NCBI GenBank assembly: GCA_002943765.1
Contig: PQWQ01000004.1
Coordinates: 1,426,001-1,490,000, forward strand
DNA length: 64,000 nucleotides
DNA from: Psoroptes ovis
Taxonomy: Eukaryota; Arthropoda; Arachnida; Sarcoptiformes; Psoroptidae
Direction: 5' to 3'
Shown piece by piece: positions 1-12,178 of the stretch. Both the position numbers and the translations under genes were made by a program. How positions within the stretch are numbered: the stretch's first letter is position 1; every line of letters begins with the position of its first letter. The notes below the pieces were generated by a model. It had not been told where the DNA came from. It searched no databases and saw only the letters and a program-made list of their open reading frames with translations.

Positions 1-149
1 TGAAATGCCTAAGGGATGAAATGGGAAAATGATTTTATAATGATAATAATAATAATAATAATAATAATGAAAATATAATCAAAATAATAATAATAATAAT
101 AATTTTAATGATGCTTGATTCATTTTATTTATTTCAGTTCTATTCAACA

Positions 150-168
150 TTTTTTTTTTTTTTTTTTT
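150..168. repeat. Poly(T) tract
   Basis: An uninterrupted run of 19 T. Similar long homopolymers recur at 9503-9522, 10,048-10,072, 46,246-46,265 (T) and 49,192-49,215 (A). None has a clear retrotransposon body or target-site duplication beside it, so they look like simple slippage tracts. Confidence 0.9.
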
Positions 169-1490
169 GATATGTTCATTTATGTTTGTTGTTGGCATAT
201 GGAAAAATTGACATGAATAAAATGAATGAATGAATATCAATAGGCATCATACTCGCTTTTCTTGTTGCTGCATACAAACCTTATTACACCTCTCTCACAA
301 AACCTTTTGCAAACCTCTTGATTTTACATTTTTTTCCATTTATTTTATCATTAATTTTTCTTTGGTCTAAAATAATCAGTGATTCCAAGTCATATTCAAT
401 CGACCGATATTTTTTAAATGATATTTCTTTTGACCAATAATTCGAACAAGAATGATTGAATTTGAATTGATTTTTAAATTTTTTGTAATTTAAAAGTTTC
501 TAAATTTCAAAAAAATGATTCGAATTTTGAATTAAAAATTTCAAATTACAAATAACACACAAATCGATTGATAAAACCGAAAATAATCAAAAATCCAATA
601 ATCACAATTATATGAAAATAACGAAAGAGAGCTAATCTTCAATGAAATGACCAATATTAAAAATAAATAAATAAAAATAGGAAAACCTGTACACAAGATG
701 CTACAAAATGGCTTTTTTACAGTCTTCTTCCATCTTTTTCAATCGAATTCAATTCGTTGAACACACACCAATTACCGAAATTACCTTTTATTTTTGTTCA
801 ATTTGATTATTTTTGATTCAATTGACCTGAAAAATCATTTGATTGAATTTAATGTTTAGTGTTTGTTTGTCTGCTTATTTGTTTGTGTTTGTTTGTTGAG
901 AATAATTATTGAAACAACCAAGATTCACAAAGATTACTTCGGGACGCTAAACGAAAGACGAAAGAGTAGAAGCTTTACAATGGCTTTAACAAGCTTTAAA
1001 GGCTTTAAGCCTGTGTGTCTGTGAATGTGTATTGTGTTTAATCATGCATCATTTCTGCACATTGTCCGAGTGTGTGTGTGTGTCTATGGATAATGATGGT
1101 CTTTAAAGGATGATGGTCTTTGAGGATTTATTCATTTCCATTTTTTTTTGCTTCTTCTCCTTCATCATCTTCGAGAACAATTTATATGTTGTTTATCCAT
1201 TCAAAAATTCAAAGATTTTCTTAGATTTCTTATCTTAAAGCATCAATTTTTCGTTTGATTCATTTCAATTCTCATAATTTTTTGATTTGATTATCGTTTT
1301 CAATTGTTTTCGTTTCCAAAAACAAAATTTTATTGTTGTTCATCATCAATAACATCATCAAATGTTCCGCATCATCTGACTAATTTTCTTTATTTCATTC
1401 TCTCTCTCTCTCTCTCTTTGGCTTCGACTGTCTGTGTCTGTATGTCTTTCTGGCCATTTAATGAGTGAATCATTGATGCTATTTTCACAA

Positions 1491-1555
1491 TTCAATTCAA
1501 TTCAAATTCAATCGAATTGAATTGAATTGAATTGAATCGAATCGAATCAAATCAA
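1491..1555. repeat. Self-complementary GAATT pentamer array
   Basis: Tandem TTCAA units switch to TTGAA units around position 1523, so the array reads as an inverted repeat that could fold into a hairpin. A similar array lies at 41,449-41,500, and a looser one at about 12,985-13,075. Confidence 0.75.
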
Positions 1556-2764
1556 ATTTTCCTTCATTTTTCCTTCGAAATCTTTCTTCGTTTCTTAAAT
1601 TCAAATTGTTATGGATGAATGATTATTATCAATGTTTTATCAATTGGCCAATTGATTATTATTATTATATCGTGTGTATATGTATGTATGTGTGTTTGTG
1701 TGTGTGTATAACCAATAAAATTTTTAAAAATGAACGGTTTTAAAGCTGTATGACGGCCATAATCGTATATGAGCTTAACACACGCACACACACACACACA
1801 TACACATGGACACATAGCCATTAACGGTAAATCGGCCATGTTTTATGTTTTTCAAATATTTTCCATTTTTTTCGCTTAACAGTATTTCACAATAATGGCA
1901 ACAATTGATCCATTTTTTTTGATGCCATTATTGCCATTATTTGATTTCTCATATTTATATATTTATATATGGATATTCTTGCCAAGTCTAAGTCCAAGTC
2001 CAAGTATTTTTTTTCAAAGATATTAATATTCAATATCTTGTCATCGAAACATTGCAAACAAACATATAAGAACGAATAGAAAATGTTTGTTTACGCTTGG
2101 TTGAAAATTATTTCTTGACTTTTTGCATCAATTTAATGTTTTAAAAACATTTGCTGCCCAAAAGAATATTCATTCAACCAATTCCAATGGCCATTTATGC
2201 CATGTGATGGCCAATAGATATACCAATGGCCAATAGATATGTACTGGTCTTAGGATTCTTCATGCATTTATTTATTTATTTATTTATTCATTTCATATTT
2301 ATACATTTCTCATATCTTTAATTCATTTATTCTTATGGAAAAAATTGATATTTACATTCACATTCAATGATTTTTATTGTTATTAGTTTTTGATATTTTT
2401 TTTTATTTTTTCACTGTTATTATTATTATTATTAAAATAATTCTTAATGTATTTTTGAAAGTTTCAAAATTTTCAATATATCAATGTATGCTGTGATATG
2501 ATGCTTATTCTCATAGCAAATATATGGTAAAGCCCCAATCGTATTCATAAAGTGTATTTTATCATTATAATAACAATAATATCATTTATAATAATAGTAA
2601 TAATAATAATAATAATTAATAATAAAAGTACCCTTATTGTTATTATTGGCGTTATGATTGTCGAGGAAATTTTTGCTTCTTGTTAGTTCAAAAATTTTTC
2701 TTTTATTTGGCTAAAACCATTAAATATTATTATTGCTTTTTGGTTGTTTGTATTGTTTGTTATA

Positions 2765-2845
2765 TTAGGGTGTCCGGAAAGTTTTTGCTGGTTATATTGT
2801 AGAAAATTTTTTTGAAAATCGGCAAGAACTTTTCGGACAACCTAA
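2765..2845. mobile_element. Mariner-type MITE, copy 1 (81 bp)
   Basis: A near-palindromic element starts TTAGGGTGTCCGG and ends CGGACAACCTAA. It is flanked by TA on both sides (2763-2764 and 2846-2847), the target-site duplication of Tc1/mariner transposons. The ends resemble mariner terminal inverted repeats. There is no coding capacity, so it is a non-autonomous miniature element. Its interior matches copies 4 (inverted) and 5. Confidence 0.85.
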
Positions 2846-5068
2846 TATAAAATATATAAAAGATATATCAAAGATATATATTTGTCTGTAAATAAATTTT
2901 TATTTATTTATTTATTTATAAATAAATACAATTCATACAAGTATATACGATATGGAAGTAAACTACGATATGAAATGAGCCTTAAAAGAAATAATAATAA
3001 TAATTTCGAAGAAAATCAAATTATTATCATCATTATAACTACTTATTTTCGACGTAGAAAAATTGTGCCATTTAATGTTTTCGTAATATATTTATTTTTC
3101 TAAAGATAATCCGATAATCGATTTAGTTGTTGATGTTTTGCACTTTGTGTATGTGTTGGCGATGGCGAGTGTGCACCAACGCTGTTCACGTGTACCAAAT
3201 TCACGGGCCAGTTTTTGGGCCCGAAAAAATAATGAAATAAATGATTCACTTTGAATTAACAAAGAAATTGGAAAATAGAGAAAAAAAAAGACAATTCCAA
3301 ACGATTCAAACATTCCTTGGGAACCATTTTTTTTGGCCAACCATTGTTCATACAATCATCAATGAACAACAACAGCAACAACAACCAAAAAGCAATCAAA
3401 CATTCCAAGAAATTCGGTTTTTTTCCATTTTCATTTTCGTAAATTCTGGAATTTCAATTTTTTTTTTTTCACCAGTGATTATATTTCAGTTTGTATACAA
3501 AGCAAAGCAAAGAACGAGAAATAGAAAAATAAACATTTGATTATCAAACAATGATAATCGATTTTCCAACCGATTTTTTCCATCATCATCATTACGACCA
3601 TCATTACGACCACCATCACCAGCAGCACCACCGCCGCCGCCAACACCATGATCTTTCAGATGCTGATATCGTTTAATTACGATTGGAAATTACACAATCC
3701 GAAAAATTGAATTGAATTTGAAACGATACGAAACGGGAAAAATTTCCCGCACAAAATCAAACACAAATATCACAATCCACATTCAATAAATGGATTTCAA
3801 TTTAAAATAATTTTTCAAATTGGAAATTTCAATTTAATTTCATTTTTCAGAAATTCAAACTTGGAATTTTTTTTTCGGAAAAAACTCAAAAATTTAAACT
3901 TTGAAATTTAATCTTGATTTAATTATATACATCTATGTACACATATTTAAATACACACAAATACACGTCGACAAACAACACGTGTTCAATGTTCTCATTG
4001 TCATTTGTCAATTCATTCATTTATTTATTCATTTCTCCAAAAATATTTAATGATCTAAATCCGCTTTTGAGTCACACTGAATAATGAGTAACAGTAAAAA
4101 ACACGCTCAAACATTCATACACGTTATTTATCAACACTTATAATTCACTTATCATTTGAATGTATATAATATTTATTGAAAACACGTGACAAAACAGCAG
4201 CGAAAAATTGTCATTTTTCTTCCATTTTTCAACGAAAAAAATACAAAAAATTCAAGATTATTCATTCATTTTTATTTTTGACAAAATTTCATTCGAATTT
4301 TTAAACTAAAAGTTGATAATTTTCAAAGTTTTTCCCTGTCAGCCGAAGTGAAATAGGCGAGATTCCATACACATCTGAATATGAATCACAATACACCCAG
4401 ATACAATGTGTGTATGGGTGAAAATCCCAAGACTTAAGAAGTTTTTTGGCTGTTTTTCGCCCCTGTCTAAACAAAGAAATCGCTTTTCGAACAATGATCT
4501 TCGAATAATGATCATCATTGAACAATGATATTGATATTTTTAAAACTCAAAAATTAAAACTTTTAAATCATCTTCCAAGTCGTGTGTGTATGTCTGTGTG
4601 CTTTGTGGTTTCATAAGTTTGAATTTCAATTTTTATAATTTTCTAAAATTCGACAATTCTTCGATACTTTTTCATGTTTGGCGAATTGACAGCATCATCA
4701 TGAGCATCATCATCATCATCAGAAGCCTTAAAAAACTTTTTGAGCCTCGAACTTTACTACAAGACTTGACAACCATCAGCAGCATCATCAGTGGCATCAT
4801 CAGTAGCTAATGCATAGTCTGATGGCCCACAAGTCTAAAGAAGATTTTATTTCATCTTATTTCTTTTAATTATTATTATTATTATCAATAAGAGAAAATG
4901 TTTCCCATGATGTTTGTTAAGTTTGAAATTCGAAGGAAAAGTCTTAACATTAGTATTTCCACCACTTATACGATAGGATTATTGGATTTTTTTTCGAGTT
5001 TTTTTTGAGTTTTTGAAATTTTTTGAAAATTTTCAAAGTTATTATCTCAGTGTAATAATGTATCTGAA

Positions 5069-5072
<4 letters not shown>

Positions 5073-5098
<26 letters not shown>
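5073..5098. repeat. (GT)n microsatellite
   Basis: About 13 uninterrupted GT units. Two more arrays follow within 330 bp: ATC at about 5251-5276 and AC at 5379-5400. Confidence 0.95.
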
Positions 5099-5106
<8 letters not shown>

Positions 5107-5250
5107 AAATATATTTGTCTGTTTATATATATTAAAATGCATACAATGTATGTATTAGCACAAATGCGTGTGCGTATATATATGTGGACATCATCATCAT
5201 TATCATTACTAATCATATATCATGACTATTATCATTATAATCATTTCAAT

Positions 5251-5276
5251 TATCATCATCATCATCATCATCATCA
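5251..5276. repeat. (ATC)n microsatellite
   Basis: About eight ATC/TCA units in tandem. Confidence 0.9.
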
Positions 5277-5378
5277 GTAATAACCATATAATACCAAGCA
5301 TCAGTAGCAATAGCATAGTAATAATATTAATTTTTATTATTATTATTATTTCATTTTGATAATTTAAATTAAATATAC

Positions 5379-5400
5379 GCACACACACACACACACACAC
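5379..5400. repeat. (AC)n microsatellite
   Basis: About eleven AC units in tandem. Confidence 0.95.
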
Positions 5401-5581
5401 TAACATACTTAATGTAAAAATAACAGTAAAAAATTAACATTTTTAATTTAGAAATTTTTCAAAAAAAAAAATTCAGAAATTTTCAAATTTTCTAAAATTG
5501 CTAAAATTGCATCTGTTATTTTTATTTTATTTTTTTTTGTGTAAATTTACTGTTGATTTTATTTTATAAATTTTATATGTA

Positions 5582-5660
5582 TTAGGTTGTCCCATAAGTT
5601 TTTGCCGTTTTTTAATTTTTTTTCATTTGAAAAACGGCAAGAACTTATGGGACAACTTAA
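5582..5660. mobile_element. Mariner-type MITE, copy 2 (79 bp)
   Basis: Begins TTAGGTTGTCCCATAAG and ends CTTATGGGACAACTTAA, flanked by TA (5580-5581 and 5661-5662). The arms of about 30 bp pair almost perfectly around an A/T-rich loop of under 20 bp. It shares the CCCATAAG inner-arm variant with copy 3, so copies 2 and 3 form a second subfamily. Confidence 0.87.
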
Positions 5661-8600
5661 TATTTCTATTTTATAATTTATAAAATAAAATAAAACATTT
5701 ACTGCTATGAAATGAAAAAAAAAATTCCCATACATTTTGCCTGCAGTTTTATTTCATTTCATTTCATTTCTTTTTATTTTTTATTTTTGCTCCGCTAAAA
5801 TAAATTGTGTATTCAAAAGGCTTTCAAATTTGTTCGTTCATTTGTACGTTTGTTTGTTTGTTCGTAATACGAACTTCGTATAAAAATAAAATGTTTCAGA
5901 TGTATATATTTTACAGCTTTGAATTGAATTTTGAAAAAAATAAAATTTGCATCCCATTCGAATGTGTATTAGAGGAGTATAACTGAATGTGAAGAAATAC
6001 AAATTGAATATGAAAATACTACATGAAATTATCTATGAAATTTAGTTATATACGTTTGGCCATGTAAATTTATTATTATTTTCATTATTATTATTATTAT
6101 TATTATTCGCCAAAAATCAAATTCATTTCCTGAATATTTCATATTCATTATTAGCGTTTATATGTGTTTGTGTGTATTGAAATATCAACAAACACATTGA
6201 AAATATATTCATATGCATTGAAAATGCATTGAAAAAAAAATAAGTTTCAATTTTCAATTTTCAATTTTTAGTATATTCGTGACTGTTGTTGTTTTTTTAT
6301 TCATCGATTTCGTTCAAACTATGTGTTATTTTTTATTTTATTTGTGATGGCTTCCATTTTAAGAAATTTGGAATTCAAATTTTTTCATTTTCATTTTCAA
6401 CTACTTTGGATTCATACGCAGACATACATACACATGCAAACACACTAACTGAAAATCATCATGATAGGCTCCAGGCGCAAGTAGCCTGAAAGAAATCATG
6501 GAAAACTCTAAACTATCTGTGTGTGTACGTTGTGTTGAATGAATGAAAGGCTAAATGAATGATATAAATGGCCAAATGGTACGAAAAAAGCAAAATTTTC
6601 ATGTATTTTACAACAAGTTTTTTTTGATCCAAAGTGAAAATAATGATAATAATTATAAAAACATTGATAATATGTGTGTGTATCGACACACAAAAAAAAT
6701 TGTCGATTCATTTTGATTGATATATATTTCGTTTTCGATTTGTTAATCTTTAACATCATACATACAAACAAACATTAATTCAACAATTGGAAAGATAATA
6801 ATAATAATGAAATAATGAAAATGAAACTAGTTTAATGAACGAAAAAAAACAAGACAAAAAAATTATCACGATCTATGTCATTGATCAATAATATATACAT
6901 TTATATATTGATTATAATATCAATCAATCTGAATCGATATTGATTATTATTATTACAATCATAATTATAATTATTATCATTATCATTTACTATTCCCCTT
7001 CTGTTTTCTGCTTTGTTTTTCATTAATTCAATTCGTTATGATGAATTTCAATTGAAATAGATCCTGTAAACAATCGTCGAAACAAAATCAGATCAATGAA
7101 TGTTGTGTAATTTGTTGATCACAATTGATCAAACGAAATTATTAACAATCAATGTGTACTGTTAATTGATTTGATTTGTTTTTTTTTTCATTTCGATCAA
7201 ATTGATTAAATTCAACATTGATAAGACAAGAATGAACAAGAAAACAATTAAAGGAATTAATGCCAAGTACACCGACACACACACACACAATGTCATTATT
7301 TCCAAATTGTCTTATTTTTTACGAAGAAAAAAAATTTCCATAATAATAAGATGCTTAGCGAAAAATCAAGTTCAACAAAAGGTTTGTTTGTTTATTCGTT
7401 TGTTTATCTGTTTATTCATTTATTTGTTTATTTGTTCATATAATTTGTTCAGTTGAATAATATCTTGAAATAATCTGTTTTTTTTTCATTGTTATTATCA
7501 TTATTTTCGTCCATTTAACAAACAAACAAAAACAATTGTGAATTTGAAATCATTTGAAATGATTTACGTGTGTTTGTTTGTGTGTGTGTCCATACATTCA
7601 CTCATTTCAATGTGTTTCTTTTGCTCTAAATTTTTGTCTTAAAGATTTTTTTTCGATGTTTTCTTATGATTAGCAGCAAAAAGGCTTCTGACAATCAAAG
7701 AAAAAAATCTTTGAAATGAAATGGAATAAAAAAACAAAAATTTGACCGACAAAACTGATGAAAAACTGGGTTAATCTGTTTTTTTCTCCAGTTTTTGTTT
7801 TCAATTCAATTCAATTCATTTTATTTCATTATAATTTTATTTCATTTAAATATTTTTCAATTCATCAAAATATATTAAGAAAATCTAATTCAATCTTTCA
7901 GGTTTAAATCTAATATATTTAATAATAAAATACCCAAATTTTAAATGGTTGATAGAAATAGAAACAAAAAACAAAAAACAAAAATAGAAAAAATGTAGAT
8001 TCCGACATGGTGATCTATGATAACATTTAAATGATGTATGATTGAATGAATGAATGATGTATGATTGAGTGTGGGGAAACATCTTGCGAAAAAATGAATG
8101 CAATGAAAATTAGTACAAAGATAGTATATTTTAGCCTTGAATTCTTTTTCAAGAAACAAGATAAGAAAAAAATGTCGGACACATTTACACCTTACATGCC
8201 ACTGGTCGTTTCGTTTTGTATTTTTTCTTTGAATTTTGATCAAATAGTCAAAATAATGATGAATGAATCAAATGGATTGAAATGGCTATTTTTCGGGTGT
8301 GTATCTGTGTGTGTTATACATATGTATGTGTGTAAGTTATGCCAAAGTGTTAGCATATGTTTGTGTATGTTATGAATGAATGGATAAATATTATGTGAAT
8401 GATAAATTTTTCAAGTTAAAGATTCAGAAGAAAAAAAATGATAATTTGATCATTTTAAGTATAAACGGAAAAAAATTGGATAAAAAATGAATGAAATAAA
8501 TAAATGAAATAAAATTCAAAATAAATCAAAATAATTACATTTACACACACATACACATAGAACACACACAGCAACACAGCGTTAAATTCACGCATATCCT

Positions 8601-9502
8601 CTTCAATACCTCTTTAATATCTCGGCTATCTTCTGATAGAAACAGAAACAAATAATCAAAAATGTTCACATAGCTCAAATGCTTCAAAAAGCTTTACCGT
8701 TGCCATGTTTTTTTTTCAAATGATGATTTGTTGTTGAATTGTTTATTTCGTTATTTTTATTAATTCGTATTCATTCATACATGTATTTATTCAATCATAA
8801 ATTCATAATCTGTAAGTGTGAATCGGGTTTTATTTTCGGGTTTTCTAAATGTTGAAGCCATTTATTCATCTTAAATATTATCCTTAAATATTTCTTGCCA
8901 AAAACCAATGGCCAATAACAACCTCTTTGAAGCCAAGCAAGAAGCCAAAAACATTCAATCTATCCATGTATTTTTCGATATATATCATAAATGAAAATTT
9001 ATGTGAAAAATCAATTCAAATTCCTCTAACCATTCAAATGAGAAAATCCTATTGTATGCCTGTCAATTTTTTCAGGTCTTCACCATTCACCATCTTTGAA
9101 TATTGAAAAGATTGAAAAAATCTTAGATTGAAGATTGTAGTTATCTTCTTCCAATCGAAGATCTCTTCATTGGAATATCTTTGAAGATATTTTTTACCCA
9201 AGAAAAAAAATCTTTTTTTATCACTTCTTGGTGTTGGTGTCGGTACTGGTCTTGGTGTTGGTATCGGTGGTAATGGTGCTTCTATTGTGTGTGACATATC
9301 GTTTCTTGTATTTCGAAAAATTATTTAAAGAAATCTCATTTCATTGTTTTCGTATATCTTTGAATTCTTCTTGATTGAAAATTCTTTGGAAAAATAAGAC
9401 AAAAATCCTCCATTAACTCGTTATTATCATCATCTGTGTATCATCACCCGTATCAGTAACAGTAAAGTCTTTGTTTGCCTGTTGTTTTTCGATTTTTTTT
9501 AA

Positions 9503-9522
9503 TTTTTTTTTTTTTTTTTTTT
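9503..9522. repeat. Poly(T) tract
   Basis: Twenty consecutive T. Confidence 0.9.
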
Positions 9523-10047
9523 GAAAGTTGTTTTATCAATTTTTATTGTGTCAAATTTAGTAATGAATAATGTGTGTCAATATTCCGTTCTATTGTTCTA
9601 TTTTTGGTATTGAATTGAAAAATTCAATACGAATTCAAATACAATACGAATTCAATGCGAATCCGAGCATAATACACCAGCAACAATACAATACACCAGA
9701 ATTCTTTGATTCAATTTAAATTTCATTGTTGAATAATGATGATATTGAATTGATTGAATTTGGATTTTTCAATGTAAGAAGAAGAAAGGAAAGCAAAGAA
9801 ATTTGAACAAAAAAAAAAAATTTTAAAGAAGAAAAAGAAGAAGAAATTCAATCAATTTTAATTCAGTTTTCATTATTATCATTATCATTATTGTTATTAT
9901 TATTAATAATAGTCAAAGAATGAATGTTGATTGAATGAATAAATGAATGTTGTATTAAATTTCCAAGACTATTAATAATAATAATCATAATATTAAATGA
10001 CTGAATTAAAGAATTTTTTCTTTGGAATTTTAGTTTTCTTTTCGTTC

Positions 10048-10120
10048 TTTTTTTTTTTTTTTTTTTTTTTTTGATTGATTTGATTTGATTGATTGCCATA
10101 ATCAATCATATTCATTGTGT

Positions 10121-10149
<29 letters not shown>
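10048..10149. repeat. Poly(T) plus (TG)n microsatellite pair
   Basis: A T25 run (10,048-10,072) lies about 45 bp before a TG array of about 14 units (10,121-10,149), separated by TTGAT-rich sequence. Confidence 0.9.
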
Positions 10150-10152
<3 letters not shown>

Positions 10153-12151
10153 AAACGTACACACACACAAACATACATTTTACTCAGTGTTTTTCACAGT
10201 GTTTTGCACTGTTTCTCGATGAATCTATTTGTGAATACCAATACCAATAAATAAATACATAGATTTACTTGTCAAAAAATTTATTTCACATTTTTTTTTC
10301 TTTTTTTTTTGAAAATCATCAAATTTATTTAAAAAAGAATAATTATTGATGTTGTTGTTGCAGTATTTTGCTCGACTCGATTATGATGATGTACATCAAA
10401 TGTTTAAATGGTCAAATATTTTGTTGAGTTTTGTGACCGAGAGAGAAAAATTGATTGATTATTTATTGACTGTTCGCAAAAAAAAAAATAATTTAATCAA
10501 AATACGAATGAAAAATTTTGACCAAAAATTGAATTTGGTTATTGTGTGAAATGAAGTAAATGTTTTGACCAATTCAAAAAAAAATGCATCAAATTCACAC
10601 CTGGTAAAATTGAATTTTTCAATTGAACATATTGGATGTATGCATGAATGATGATTAACAAAAATAATATGGACAAATTGATTCACCCAAAATACTTTTG
10701 AAATTAAATTTAAGATTTGATGGTGTCATATCGATGTGTTTTGTGTGTGCGTGTGGCCCCCTTTTCAAGTATATATGTGTTTCTGATTTAAATTGAAAAA
10801 ATCCAATTTTTCTAATCGAAAGATTTGAAAGTTTTTCTATTTGATCGAGCAGAAAATGTGAAATTTTTGTTTTGTGTTTTGTTTCTCATAAATCTATGAG
10901 ATCATAACGCGATCAATTGAACGCGTTCAAGATGAAATAATCTCAAGATTTCGGCGAAGAAAAAAAAATGTTTGGCCAATGAAAGAAAAACTGATTAAAC
11001 TTTGAAATATCTTCTCTGTATTTGTCCGTGTGAAACTCAAATGTACTGAACCAGAAATATTTGCTTTGTTTTCGCCAAAGCAAAAACGAAAATAAATAAA
11101 TTTCAATCTACAGTCCGTATGATTTGGTCCAAAACTATTTGGTCAATTCAATTCACTTATAATGGAACAATATTTTCGTTTTTGATTTAAACAACTCGAT
11201 AATCGACCGGCTTTTTTTCCTTTTTTGTTTCGACCATTGTTTTCATGTTAAATCAATTGTGAAATTAATTTTTAAAGACCGGAGAATTGGAAAGAGAAAA
11301 TTTCTCCAATATTCAAGCAATCAAATAATTTGGAAAAAAAAGCCGAAAAATCGAAATTTGTGCTGCTAAAATATCCTTTTCGAGCAAATATTTTCACATA
11401 TTTTCACATGGTGAAAAATATCTCCCGAAAAAGGTCCCAAAATGTGAAACATAACCCTTTGAATTTCCTTGAAAATGGACATTACCATTGATTGCGACCA
11501 TTATTTCGATTGATTTCCGACAAATTTTCCGTCAATTTTCGGTAAAATATTCATGTGTTTCGGTCATTGTTTCATTGTTCCTCTAGCTTTCCTTGATTTT
11601 CTGTTGCATACACCCGAAATGTTCGGGAAAAAAATCACCGAAAATAAACCACCATCACTGAACCACCTTCGGTGTTCACTTACAACACTTTTTCACGTTT
11701 GAATGCATCTCAAAAATGAATTAAAATTTTTTCTGTGTAAAAAAATTATTCAAAATATTTTTTACCAACAACCACTTATTCTCCATTCATTCATTCATTT
11801 AAACATTCAACCGATTTCAATTTAAATTCATTGAAAATTTATGATGCGAACCAGATGAAAACGTTGGCCAACAAACACATTGGCTCCGAACAATGTTCGG
11901 TAGGCTATTAAATTGACCGAAACATTACGCGCTGTTGTTTAGCTGCTTTCTGGCTTTGAATCGACAAGAACAACAACAGCAATGGTTGAGCATCATTTTA
12001 TTTTGAATAATTTAAATTCAAATTTAAAATATTTGAATTTGATGCTTGAAAGCTGAGGCATTTGCATTTTATTTCATTTTTTTTTTGTACCCGAAAATTA
12101 TTGTTATTTGTGGTTATTTCTTTTTTTCTGAATTTGAATCAATGGATAACG

Positions 12152-12178
12152 TACACACACACACACACACACACACAC
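12152..12178. repeat. (CA)n microsatellite
   Basis: About 13 AC/CA units. It lies inside a small open frame (ATG at 12,142), where it would encode alternating Thr-His. Confidence 0.95.

Larger units (their letters stand above)
1..12000. other. Gene-poor, repeat-rich AT desert (part 1)
   Basis: I see no convincing gene here. The sequence is dominated by A/T homopolymers, AAT/ATT and CAT/ATG triplet runs, CA/TG dinucleotide runs, and GAATT- and AATG-type pentamer or tetramer tracts. Open frames are short and mostly translate simple repeats. Two palindromic mariner-type MITEs (2765 and 5582) are listed separately. A few higher-complexity islands (3486-3689 minus, 4301-4525 minus, 9049-9297 minus) are treated as findings, not genes. 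The region could be intergenic or contain long introns or distal regulatory DNA of the Toll-type gene downstream, which is the next clear gene on the plus strand. Confidence 0.7.
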
